The notes under the pieces are model-generated. The model had not been told where the DNA came from. It saw nothing but the letters and a program-made list of their open reading frames with translations, and searched no databases. The translations under genes were made by a program, and so were the position numbers. This document shows, piece after piece, positions 22,570 through 31,077 of a stretch of 64,000 bases of DNA; position 1 is the first letter of the stretch, and every line of letters begins with the position of its first letter. The stretch comes from Alphaproteobacteria bacterium (GTDB lineage: Bacteria; Pseudomonadota; Alphaproteobacteria; Rickettsiales; SXRF01): contig JANYES010000005.1 of NCBI GenBank assembly GCA_025362975.1, forward strand, positions 62,001 to 126,000, written 5' to 3'.

Positions 22570-23490
22570 TTAAATTTCAGATATTCGGGATAGAGGCGCG
22601 GGAAGGCTTCTTCCCATCAGCTGCGCGGGGGTTTTGCCGTGCTCGTTATCGAGATAGTAGTCGATCAAATCAGAAATTTTATCGAGCTGGCCGCGCTGGG
22701 TGCGGGCGGTCTGCTGGAATAACTCGTTAATTTTGGCGTCGCGGGCAATGGAGTCGTAGCCGGATTGCTTTTCGATTTTCGCCAGCGCGTCATCCAGCCC
22801 GAGCACTTGCAGCGACACGCGCGCATAAAGAAAACTTCGGATGGCCTGGTCGCGGATCGTTTCGCGATCGAAATCATTGTTCATGTCGTGGGCTTCGGCC
22901 ACGGCATCGACATAGCTGTCCATGCCGACGCGTTCCTGATGCAACACCACATGGTCCCAGATTTTGCAGTGCTTGAACATGGCGTCGGCGGCCACCAGCT
23001 CGGGCAGCATTTCGATATGGGTGATGCCGTCTTTGGAATACTCTTCGCTGGTGGGGGAGCGCTTGTTAAAATCTTCGCTGTAACGTTGCAATTGCAACAC
23101 CACTTTGGCGCGCAAACTTTGGCTATCGGCGTCGCTGGCATCGCGCCATTCGCGGCGGCTGGTGAAGTTGTTGAGACGGGAGTCGAGCGTGTGCACGACT
23201 TCTTCGCGCAGTACCTGAAACAGGCTGTTGGCATGATGGCTTTTGTCTTTGAACAAGACCGGGTTGATTTTCGGCCCCATGAATCCGCCCTGCCCTAGTG
23301 TCATCTCGTCCAGCTCCGGGGCGATGTCGACCGGCACTTTCCATGCGCGCAGCATATCGTGATAGTCTTTCGGCAGGCACCTGAGTGCGGCGCGCAGCTT
23401 CGGGATGGCTGTCGCGATGTCGGCTGGCAAGCGGTCCGGCTCGGTGATACAGCGGTTGTAAGTGATGGTAACGTCTTGCGGTGCTGCCAT
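22570..23490 (-). CDS. N-terminal fragment of a frameshifted gene; metallopeptidase-like with EEVVH
   Basis: 306 residues before the break. The start MAAPQDVTITYN has AAGGAG 7 nt upstream. Residues 68-110 (GGFMGPKINP, a spacer, then LREEVVHTLDSRLNNF and SRREWRDA) follow the layout of anthrax-lethal-factor-type zinc peptidases, where the helix carries HExxH and then a Asp/Leu/Ala stretch; here the first His is Glu (EEVVH at 96-100). No signal peptide. The peptidase link is inference from layout, and loss of one zinc ligand would argue against activity. The last ~10 residues are out of frame. Confidence 0.6.
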   Translation of the reverse strand: MAAPQDVTITYNRCITEPDRLPADIATAIPKLRAALRCLPKDYHDMLRAWKVPVDIAPELDEMTLGQGGFMGPKINPVLFKDKSHHANSLFQVLREEVVHTLDSRLNNFTSRREWRDASDADSQSLRAKVVLQLQRYSEDFNKRSPTSEEYSKDGITHIEMLPELVAADAMFKHCKIWDHVVLHQERVGMDSYVDAVAEAHDMNNDFDRETIRDQAIRSFLYARVSLQVLGLDDALAKIEKQSGYDSIARDAKINELFQQTARTQRGQLDKISDLIDYYLDNEHGKTPAQLMGRSLPAPLSRISEI

Positions 23491-23619
23491 TGTTAGCTCC
23501 TTTTTTTAAGGGGGTCATCATAATGATGCGTTAATTTTTGTCAACTATTATAGGGTTGGCCGCGCCGCCTGAGATGCTATAATAATCTGCTGTTTTTCAA
23601 TATAACCGATTGGATTCCC

Positions 23620-24687
23620 GTGCTGCCGCAGACGCCGGTTTTAACTGTTAACCTCACGAACTTACGCGCCAATTACCGGCTTTTAAAAGCGCGCCACGCG
23701 AAAGGCTCCATCGCGGCCGTGGTGAAAGCCGACGCTTACGGGCTGGGCGTGGCCAAAGTGGCGCCTGCTTTCTGGGACGAAGGCTGCCGGATTTTTTTCG
23801 TGGCGACACTAGCCGAAGGTGTCGCTTTGCGCAAATTATTGCCCGACGCGCGCATCGGCGTATTCAACGGGCTGCTGGCTAAGGAAGAAAAGAAATATTT
23901 GCGGAATCGGCTCACGCCGGTGCTGTGCGACCCGGGGCAGGCCGAGCGCTGGGCTAAGGCTGGCGGCGAAACGGCGCCTGCGATTTTACATGTCGATACC
24001 GGCATGACGCGGCTGGGCTTTACCCATACGGATTTTGAAGCATTGCTGCGCAAAAAGCCGCATTTCGCTGAGCATAACATCGCGTATCTGATGAGCCACC
24101 TCGCCTGCGCCAATGAGGCAGAGGATCCTAAAAATGCCGAGCAGTTGATGCGGTTCCGACAGGCGATGCAGCTCGTGCCGCGCGTTCGCGGCAGCCTGTG
24201 CAACTCGTCGGGGCTGTTCCTCTCCGATAAATTCCATTTCGACATGGCCCGCCCGGGCTGCGCGCTGTACGGCATCAACCCCGTGCACGGCGATAACCCG
24301 ATGCTGCCGGTGGCGAGCCTTTGTGCGCCTATTTTGCAGCTTCGCCAGCTCGACCGCGATGAAACTGTGGGCTATGGGGCCACTTATAAGGCCAAAAAAA
24401 GCAGCAGCATCGCCATCATGGCCCTGGGCTATGCCGATGGCTGGATGCGGACGCAAAATCAGCCGGTTGCGTTTGTAGATGGAGTCGCGGTGCCTTATGC
24501 CGGGCGGGTTTCAATGGATATGATCGCTTTGGACGTTACAGGCGTTAAAATCAGTCCTGCCAGCCGCGTCGAGTTCATGAACAGCCAGTACAAGGTTGAC
24601 GATGTTGCATTGCAATGGAATACTATTGGCTACGAAGTACTCACTGGAATAAGTAAGCGTGTGGAAAAGCGGTATATTACAGATTAA
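23620..24687 (+). CDS. alr: Alanine racemase
   Basis: 355 residues from a GTG. It interconverts L- and D-alanine with PLP for peptidoglycan. The PLP lysine is in AAVVKADAYGLG near residue 38; the C-terminal domain carries GYGATYKAKKSS and ALGYADGWMR, and RVSMDMIALDV. The order dnaB then alr is usual; here the frameshifted minus-strand gene has been placed between them. Confidence 0.95.
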   Translation: MLPQTPVLTVNLTNLRANYRLLKARHAKGSIAAVVKADAYGLGVAKVAPAFWDEGCRIFFVATLAEGVALRKLLPDARIGVFNGLLAKEEKKYLRNRLTPVLCDPGQAERWAKAGGETAPAILHVDTGMTRLGFTHTDFEALLRKKPHFAEHNIAYLMSHLACANEAEDPKNAEQLMRFRQAMQLVPRVRGSLCNSSGLFLSDKFHFDMARPGCALYGINPVHGDNPMLPVASLCAPILQLRQLDRDETVGYGATYKAKKSSSIAIMALGYADGWMRTQNQPVAFVDGVAVPYAGRVSMDMIALDVTGVKISPASRVEFMNSQYKVDDVALQWNTIGYEVLTGISKRVEKRYITD

Positions 24688-24796
24688 CGTCCTGCCTTTG
24701 TTTTAATCAACAGATTAATATTGTAATAAATACTTCATGTTCTTATGGGTAAAATAGTTTACTGTCAGGCGGTATTTATTAAGGGGGAAATGAACA

Positions 24797-25570
24797 ATGG
24801 TTAACAGCACCTATTCCGACGGAACTACCGACACGCATTACGATGATACCATTTTAGGGCGCGTCGATTCGTATAAACTTTCTCATTTCGAGCAATACCC
24901 GCCGGGCACCGAATACGCGTCGAGCTACATCGAATCGCGCGGCGGCGAGTTCGACAACGCCGTGTTCTTCGGCTTGCAGGATTTTACCAAAAACGTTTTG
25001 ACCAAACCCATCACTAAGGAAATGGTGGAAGAAGCCGCTGCCGACGCGCTGATACACGGCGAGCCGTTTAACAAAGCGGGATGGATGCACATCGTCGAAG
25101 CGCATGGCGGCAAGTTGCCTGTGGAAGTGCGTGCGGTGGCCGAAGGTGAAGTGGTGCCGGTGAAGAACGCGCTCGTGGAAGTCGTCAACACCGACCCGGA
25201 ATGCGCGTGGCTGACCAGCTGGGTGGAAACCGCGCTCTTACGCGCTGTGTGGTATCCTACTACGGTTGCCACCAATTCATGGGAATGCAAAGGCATCATC
25301 AAGGAAGCGCTCGATCATACGTCTGAAAATCCAGACGCGGCGATTTTATTCAAGCTGCATGATTTCGGCGCGCGCGGCGTCAACACGCATGAGGGTGCCG
25401 CCATCGGCGGTGCGGCGCATCTGGTGAATTTCCGTGGTAGCGATACGATGGAAGGCATTAAAGAACTCCAGCGCAGCTATCATGAGCGCATGGCGGCGTT
25501 TTCCATTCCGGCAGCCGGAACATTCGACCATCACCTCGTGGGGCCGCGAAAACGAAGCCAAGGCGTATGA
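24797..25570 (+). CDS. Nicotinamide phosphoribosyltransferase, N-terminal fragment (frameshifted)
   Basis: 257 residues, of which about 240 match NAMPT/NadV: YKLSHFEQYPPGTEY near the N terminus, WYPTTVATNSW, and FKLHDFGARGVNTHEGAAIG with the nicotinamide-ribose contacts. The enzyme condenses nicotinamide and PRPP to NMN. After SIPAA the frame runs out because of one extra G at 25517-25518; the next frame continues with EHSTITSWGRENE. AAGGGGG lies 5-10 nt before the ATG. Either a pseudogene, or a sequencing error in a working gene. Confidence 0.85.
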   Translation: MVNSTYSDGTTDTHYDDTILGRVDSYKLSHFEQYPPGTEYASSYIESRGGEFDNAVFFGLQDFTKNVLTKPITKEMVEEAAADALIHGEPFNKAGWMHIVEAHGGKLPVEVRAVAEGEVVPVKNALVEVVNTDPECAWLTSWVETALLRAVWYPTTVATNSWECKGIIKEALDHTSENPDAAILFKLHDFGARGVNTHEGAAIGGAAHLVNFRGSDTMEGIKELQRSYHERMAAFSIPAAGTFDHHLVGPRKRSQGV

Positions 25571-26411
25571 GAACATGATCGATAAATTCGGCGGAAAGTT
25601 CCCCGAAGGCCATCCGATGGCAGGGCAGCGCAAGCTGTTTGCAGTGGTCAGTGATTCTTACGATTTATGGAACGCCATAGATAAAATCTGGGGCGACGAG
25701 CTGCGCGATAAAGTGCGCAGCAATGGCGGCCAGTTGATCGTGCGCCCGGATAGCGGCGATCCTCTTACCGTGCCGGTGAAAGCCGTTGCCAAACTTGCCG
25801 ACCGCTTCAGCGCACCGACCAACGACAAAGGTTTCCGCGTGCTCGAAGATTGCGTACGCGTGATTCAGGGCGACGGGATTTCGCGCCCGAATATTAAAAC
25901 CATCCTGAAGAACCTGCTCTCGGCGGGCTTCTCGGCGGACAACCTCGCCTTCGGCATGGGCGGCAAATTGCTGCAAGCCGATATCAACCGCGATACCATG
26001 CAGTGGGCGATGAAAAACTCGTGGGTGAAAGGCCATGACCCGATTACCGGCGAAGTCTTCGAACGTGACGTGTTCAAAGACCCGATCGACGCACCGGGCA
26101 AAACCTCGAAAAAAGGCCAGCTCGCCCTCGTCTTCGAAAATGGCGATTACCACACGGTTCGCAAGGAAGAACTCGGCGAGCGCGAAGACATGCTCAAGCC
26201 CGTCTTCCGCAACGGCGAAATGCTGGTCGACACGACGCTTGCCGAAGTGCGCGCGCGCGCCGATAAAGGCCTCGCCCGCAAGCATGCCAAGTGGGACGGT
26301 ATATTTGCCAGCGAACTCGAAACCGGCCGCAAAGCCGCCGCTCCGGGCATGACCGCCAGCGGCGAATTGAGCGCGACGAGTGGTGAGAAACAGCAAGCGC
26401 TGGGTGCATAA
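25518..26411 (+). CDS. Nicotinamide phosphoribosyltransferase, C-terminal fragment (frameshifted)
   Basis: Continuation of the gene at 24797 in the +1 frame. It begins with EHSTITSWGRE, which holds the catalytic His of NAMPT (His247 in the human enzyme), then VVSDSYDLWNAIDKIWG, LIVRPDSGDPL (phosphate/ribose site), VIQGDGIS and LAFGMGGKLLQ. Joined, the protein is about 537 residues, slightly longer than the ~490 of characterised enzymes, with a low-complexity tail. The stop overlaps the next ATG (TAATG). There is no start codon with a ribosome site at the junction, so independent translation is unlikely. Confidence 0.85.
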   Translation, partial: EHSTITSWGRENEAKAYENMIDKFGGKFPEGHPMAGQRKLFAVVSDSYDLWNAIDKIWGDELRDKVRSNGGQLIVRPDSGDPLTVPVKAVAKLADRFSAPTNDKGFRVLEDCVRVIQGDGISRPNIKTILKNLLSAGFSADNLAFGMGGKLLQADINRDTMQWAMKNSWVKGHDPITGEVFERDVFKDPIDAPGKTSKKGQLALVFENGDYHTVRKEELGEREDMLKPVFRNGEMLVDTTLAEVRARADKGLARKHAKWDGIFASELETGRKAAAPGMTASGELSATSGEKQQALGA

Positions 26412-26671
26412 TGCTACCGGTTCGCAAACCTCTGGAAATTGCCGCCAGCGGCGAGGTATACCTCGTGCGCGGCGGCGCCGACTACACGGGACAGGCGACA
26501 TGGTATTTCGTCCGCGTTGACAGCGCCAAGGACCGCATGTTCAATAAAATGATCCAGTCCGGCAGCATCGATCTTCCGCTTTACGGCAAGGTGCTGGCCT
26601 CGGGATACGGCGTCGAGCCGCCCGAGGCGCTGATGGCACGCATGCGCAACGATCACGGGTATGCGGGCTAA
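26411..26671 (+). CDS. Small unknown protein (86 aa) in the NAD-salvage operon
   Basis: Begins MLPVRKPLEIAAS on the NAMPT stop (TAATG) and ends 3 nt before the NMNAT-NadE gene, so it is translationally linked to both. Soluble; a beta-rich middle (GEVYLVRGGADYTGQATWYF) and an alpha-helical C terminus (PPEALMARMRNDHGYAG). I do not recognise a family. Given the spacing it may assist or regulate the NAD enzymes; that is inference. Confidence 0.7.
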   Translation: MLPVRKPLEIAASGEVYLVRGGADYTGQATWYFVRVDSAKDRMFNKMIQSGSIDLPLYGKVLASGYGVEPPEALMARMRNDHGYAG

Positions 26672-26674
26672 AGT

Positions 26675-29600
26675 ATGGCACAGGCATTCCGCGGCAATGC
26701 TGAATCGATCAAAGAAATCCTCGCAGGCGACGGTATGCGCTACGGTATTTCCATCGGCCGGCGCGCGCCGATGCACCGCATGCATGTCGATTGCCTGCGC
26801 GAAATCGCCGAAGCAGGGCTGCAACCGGTGGTGTTCTTCGGTTCGACCAACGGGCCGGAAAGTAAATACTACGACCCCATTCGCAATCCGCTGACTGTCG
26901 AGCAGCAAAAAGAACAGATCAAAACTGCCGTGCCGGAGTTGTACGATCATGCGCGTATCATCACGCTGCCCGATCAGGGCAACGGCGAAAAATGGTTCGA
27001 CGCGTTTTTCAAAACCCTCGGCGAGACGGAATTCGCCGGTAAATCCGTGGTGCATTACCGTTCGAAAGCCTCAGACGCGCCGCAGGCGGGCGGGGACATT
27101 AAGCCGCTCAGCTCCTACATGGGCGGGTTTGTGCAGCGGGGCCTTTCGGCATGGGAATCCTATAACCGCGACGCCGCCGATGACCGCATCAACGCTACCG
27201 ATTTGCGCCAGTTCGATCTGGATAGGCTGACCGCGCAGCAACGCGAATTGTTTGCCGCACCCGATTACATTGTCGACATCGCGCGCAAGGCCCGCGTGGA
27301 CAATCCCGATTGCCAACTTCTCGACGACCATCATGTGCCGCTGACCATCCTCGACCTGGCACTTGACCGCATGCGCAAGGAAGCGGGCATTTCCACCGCC
27401 GATATCGCGACCCATATTTCCGGCGACATCACCGCCGACTCACTGGCACAGGCCGCATCGCAGATGCTGAGAGACCAATACGTAAGGAGCACGCCCATGA
27501 CCGACAGCAACGCATTCCAGCTCAAAATCGCCTCGGCGAGCTGCAACCAGACCGGCGGCGACTGGCCGCGCAACGTGAAGAACGTCTGCAAAGCTATCGA
27601 TAAGGCCGTGGCCGACGGCGCCGACGTGTTATGCCTTGAAGAACTCGGCCTCACCGGCTATGAGCGCGGCGACGATTTTTATTATTCCGACAACATGAAA
27701 ACCCGCGAAATGCTCCAGCTCGTCGCCGATTACGCGGCGAGCAAAGACCCCAACCTCGTGGTGTCGATGGGCCATCCGTGGTTCTTCGCCGATAAGTCGA
27801 TTCCAGACGCCGATGAGCGCCGCAAAAACCCGATCTATAACCGCATCAACAACAATTTCAACGTGCAGTCGCTGATCACCAACGGCGAAGTCTTGTCGAT
27901 GTCGGCCAAGCGTTACCTGTTCAACTACGAGCGCGGTTATGAAAAACGCCATTTCGAAGAATGGAGCGACGAACTTGCCAATAAATATGAAAATAAATTC
28001 GGCAAGGGACGCGACGGCGCGATCATGATCGAACTGCCGGAAATCAAGTACGAAGACGGCACGTCGCTGCCCGCTAAAGCCATTCCGTTCGGCAGCCCCG
28101 TGGTGCAGATCGGCGAAGGCGAGAAAAAGGCCAATTTGTATCACATGATTTGCGAGGAATACTGGATCGGCTCGCGCTTTGACGGCTCGGCGGATAACAA
28201 GGATTATGACCGCGACAGCCCGCTCGCGCAGAAGGCGCGGGATTTTGATATCACGGTGACGGTCAACCCGAACGCCAGCCCGCCGGTTGCTAATAAAATC
28301 GATAAGCATTATGAGCTGTGCAAACTGGCGTCGAAGCATTGCCAGGTGATCGCGCATACGGACGGGCTTGGCTCGTCGGGTTCGACCTTCTCGCAGTTCG
28401 GCAGCCGCCTGATGGCGCAGGACAGTAATATCATTTCCGAAGGCGTGCGCAACAGTTTCGAAGACGTGGCCTATAGCAGCCAGATCGTGACGGTTAAACC
28501 GCCTATGGATAAAGGGCACGCGCCACACGCGGTGATCGCCCACGAATTCAAAGAAAAATACACGGCACCGACGCAGGACGGGCCTGCGACTTGGGAAGCC
28601 TCGCCGCGCCGCGCGATGGAAGAAGAGCTGCGTAATGAGTTGCTCTGGCTGCATGATTACATGGGAAAGAATAAAATCGACGGGATTACGCAGGCGCTTT
28701 CAGGCGGTGCGGATTCTGCGTATAACGCCATGAAGCTGCCGCTGATGATCGAGTTGGCCTGCCACGAGGTGGGCGTGGAGCAATTACTCGAGTCGATGAA
28801 GCATTTAAAGTTCAAAACCAAGGCGCTGGAGGTGTTCCACAAGGACGGCGAACAGGCAGCGGTTAAATACATCACCGACCAGATGCTCACCAGCGTTTAC
28901 ATGGGCACCGATAACAGCTCGCTGGATACGTTGCGCGCGGCGTTTACGCTCATCAACGGCGGCACCCGCGATAAATCCTCGCAGCTTTACAAGGATATCG
29001 ACGCGCAGCTGCAAACGCTGATCGACGGCACGCAGACGGATAAAAAGGTGGCGGCGAAAGTGAAGGATTTGCTGGAGGCGAATAAGGATAGTCCTGAGGT
29101 GTTTGCTGGTATCGGCGGACAATTCTACTACCGCAACGTGCAGCGGCTTGTGGAAATCTATGCGGAGATTTTCTCCGGCGCCAATCCGGGAAAAATCAGC
29201 GAAGTGCGCGATACGCAGATTCGCAAGGAAATCGCCGGGATTTTGCAAACCCGCGAAGAAGACATTAAGCCGGACGAGCTTAAAAAGCGCGTTGAGGATT
29301 TGAAATCGCGCTTTGAGGAAGTGTCGCATGACGTGCTGTCGGTGGCTAAGGACGAGCACAAGGTGGCGTATGAAAATATTCAGGCGCGCCTGCGTCAGGT
29401 GCTGATTATGATGTTCTCCAACGTTGAAAATAAAACCGCGATCTCCAACCCTAACCTCGACGAAGGCCGCAATTCCTACGCCACATGGGGTGGCGATTTG
29501 CACGGCGGGATGATCGCGGGCAACGCGCATAAGAATAAAGCGCGCCAGCTGGAACATATGCGCCAGCTTGAAGAATTCGGGCTTGAGGGCATCCGCCCTG

Positions 29601-30319
29601 TGGCGGCGCTGCACTGGGCGAACAAGAACCGCCCGTCGGCAGAATTGCAGCCCAAAGGCAAAGACGGACAGGTCACCCAGTTCGACGAAGACCAGCTGGG
29701 CCGCAGCTTCGAGCAGATGAATCTGATTTCAAAATTCATGCTTTACGATCGTCCGCTGGAACAGGATGAGCGCAAAAACAACCCGACCGAAGTGCTGCTC
29801 AAATGCCAGAAACACCCAGCGTTCTCGGCCGATTCCGTGGAAACGTTGCATGACCGTATCCGCCTGTCATATGACAAATGGAAACATGCGCAGTTTAAAA
29901 TTCACGGCAGCCCGATTGCCGCGACCTACGGCGAAAATGTCGATCACCAGTCGAGTTTACGCACGCCGAATATCGGCTCGTTCCACGCGCCGGAGCTGGC
30001 GCAGATGGCATTATTTACGCTGGATGAAATGACTAAGCGCGATGGGATGACGTTTGAAGCGCTTACTTGCGGGCATAGCCTGAAAGAACTCACCAGCCGC
30101 GCGCTGGTGGACGAGAAGTTTGTAGCCGCGTTGAGTGCTAAAATGTACACGCCCGACGCCACCGACGGACGCAAGATGAAAGCGGCGACGCTGATGCAGC
30201 ACATCAAGGACAAAGGCTTCGACAATTTGCTGGAAAATAGCCCGATGGGCAATATTCTGGCGCAATCGAAAGGCTGGCGTAACCGCGGCAAACCCGAGGC
30301 CGGGCAGGCCGCACTTTAA
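26675..30319 (+). CDS. Fused nicotinamide-nucleotide adenylyltransferase and glutamine-dependent NAD synthetase
   Basis: 1214 residues. Residues ~20-270: nucleotidyltransferase of the NMNAT type, with ISIGRRAPMHRMH (27-37) in place of the G-x-F-x-P-x-H-x-G-H signature. Residues ~283-600: carbon-nitrogen hydrolase (glutaminase) with Glu in LEELGLTGYE (~323) and nucleophile Cys in HMICEEYW (~493). Residues ~655-1200: NAD synthetase ATP-pyrophosphatase domain with SGGADS (~676-681). Ammonia from glutamine would be channelled to amidate NaAD or NaMN, and the first domain would add AMP to NMN. Domain order NMNAT then NadE is unusual. An internal Shine-Dalgarno and ATG at the junction (27484-27499) suggest recent fusion. 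Confidence 0.88.
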   Translation: MAQAFRGNAESIKEILAGDGMRYGISIGRRAPMHRMHVDCLREIAEAGLQPVVFFGSTNGPESKYYDPIRNPLTVEQQKEQIKTAVPELYDHARIITLPDQGNGEKWFDAFFKTLGETEFAGKSVVHYRSKASDAPQAGGDIKPLSSYMGGFVQRGLSAWESYNRDAADDRINATDLRQFDLDRLTAQQRELFAAPDYIVDIARKARVDNPDCQLLDDHHVPLTILDLALDRMRKEAGISTADIATHISGDITADSLAQAASQMLRDQYVRSTPMTDSNAFQLKIASASCNQTGGDWPRNVKNVCKAIDKAVADGADVLCLEELGLTGYERGDDFYYSDNMKTREMLQLVADYAASKDPNLVVSMGHPWFFADKSIPDADERRKNPIYNRINNNFNVQSLITNGEVLSMSAKRYLFNYERGYEKRHFEEWSDELANKYENKFGKGRDGAIMIELPEIKYEDGTSLPAKAIPFGSPVVQIGEGEKKANLYHMICEEYWIGSRFDGSADNKDYDRDSPLAQKARDFDITVTVNPNASPPVANKIDKHYELCKLASKHCQVIAHTDGLGSSGSTFSQFGSRLMAQDSNIISEGVRNSFEDVAYSSQIVTVKPPMDKGHAPHAVIAHEFKEKYTAPTQDGPATWEASPRRAMEEELRNELLWLHDYMGKNKIDGITQALSGGADSAYNAMKLPLMIELACHEVGVEQLLESMKHLKFKTKALEVFHKDGEQAAVKYITDQMLTSVYMGTDNSSLDTLRAAFTLINGGTRDKSSQLYKDIDAQLQTLIDGTQTDKKVAAKVKDLLEANKDSPEVFAGIGGQFYYRNVQRLVEIYAEIFSGANPGKISEVRDTQIRKEIAGILQTREEDIKPDELKKRVEDLKSRFEEVSHDVLSVAKDEHKVAYENIQARLRQVLIMMFSNVENKTAISNPNLDEGRNSYATWGGDLHGGMIAGNAHKNKARQLEHMRQLEEFGLEGIRPVAALHWANKNRPSAELQPKGKDGQVTQFDEDQLGRSFEQMNLISKFMLYDRPLEQDERKNNPTEVLLKCQKHPAFSADSVETLHDRIRLSYDKWKHAQFKIHGSPIAATYGENVDHQSSLRTPNIGSFHAPELAQMALFTLDEMTKRDGMTFEALTCGHSLKELTSRALVDEKFVAALSAKMYTPDATDGRKMKAATLMQHIKDKGFDNLLENSPMGNILAQSKGWRNRGKPEAGQAAL
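27484..27499 (+). promoter_or_regulatory. Internal ribosome-binding site and ATG at the NMNAT/NadE junction
   Basis: AAGGAG at 27484-27489 is followed by 7 nt and an in-frame ATG at 27497 (residue Met275, MTDSNAFQLKIAS), exactly where NadE homology starts. This is the best-formed ribosome site in the NAD block. It could allow separate synthesis of a ~940-residue NadE from the same message, or be a relic of two former genes. Confidence 0.6.
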
Positions 30320-30333
30320 TAACAGGAAAATTT

Positions 30334-31077
30334 ATGGCAGACGCACCGAAAAAACTGGACCTCATGGCCGCTATCTACAAGGAATATCCTGACGCGACGC
30401 CCGCCGAGATCAAAGCCTCGCTCACGTCGGAATTCCTGTCCGCCGCCTACGGCAAGATGCCGGGCTATTCCACGCTTGCAGCCCCTGCCCTGCATGTCGT
30501 TAAAACCGCGACCGTCGGTTCGTTCGTGATCTGCCACGGCACTGATACCGCGGCGGGCGCCACGCGCGGCGAACCGCTGATCGCCATCGTCAAACGCACC
30601 GATAAGGGCCCGAACGGCGAAGACCGCTTCGGCCTGCTCGGCGGCTACACCACGCTCGGCACGGAAAAAACCGGCGGCGAACAGCCGAAGGAAGGCGCGG
30701 TGCGCGAGCTGAAAGAAGAAGCTATCGGCCCCGACAACCAGCCGATCATCTCGCCGAACCCCGACCGCCTCAAGCTGATCGATAGCGGCATTGATTATAA
30801 AAACGCGAAGCTGCCGACCAACTATAATGGCCACACGCTGGAGCTTACCGCCATCGAACTGGCGAGCCTCAAAGAACATTCCCGCAAAATGGAGCAGGAC
30901 CCAGAATACAAAGCCGCGGTGCTTACCGCCAGCGGCGGCGAAGTCGCGGATTTGAAACTGCTGCCGTTATCGGAAGTGCTGGCGATGCAGCTGGAATCCT
31001 TCACCTACTCGCATGAATTTAAGGCAGTAAAAAAACTCGCCGAACAGCTTAAGCAGCAGGTGCAGCCGGCACGCTGA
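30334..31077 (+). CDS. Nudix-domain protein in the NAD block
   Basis: 247 residues. A Nudix-like box is visible as GGEQPKEGAVRELKEEAIG: the E-x7-REL-x-EE spacing is right, but the leading Gly is one position off and the final Gly-hydrophobic pair is inverted, so the box is degenerate. Nudix enzymes cleave nucleoside diphosphates linked to another group; next to NAD genes ADP-ribose, NADH or a regulatory role would fit. No winged-helix domain like that of NrtR is seen. An AGGA lies 9 nt before the ATG. The 3' end overlaps the convergent membrane gene by 29 nt. Confidence 0.75.
   Translation: MADAPKKLDLMAAIYKEYPDATPAEIKASLTSEFLSAAYGKMPGYSTLAAPALHVVKTATVGSFVICHGTDTAAGATRGEPLIAIVKRTDKGPNGEDRFGLLGGYTTLGTEKTGGEQPKEGAVRELKEEAIGPDNQPIISPNPDRLKLIDSGIDYKNAKLPTNYNGHTLELTAIELASLKEHSRKMEQDPEYKAAVLTASGGEVADLKLLPLSEVLAMQLESFTYSHEFKAVKKLAEQLKQQVQPAR

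Noticed and set aside
24797-31077. Phage-type NAD reconstitution (anti-defence) module
   Set aside because: NAMPT plus NMNAT would fit, but no phage or mobile genes are seen and the block lies among housekeeping genes.
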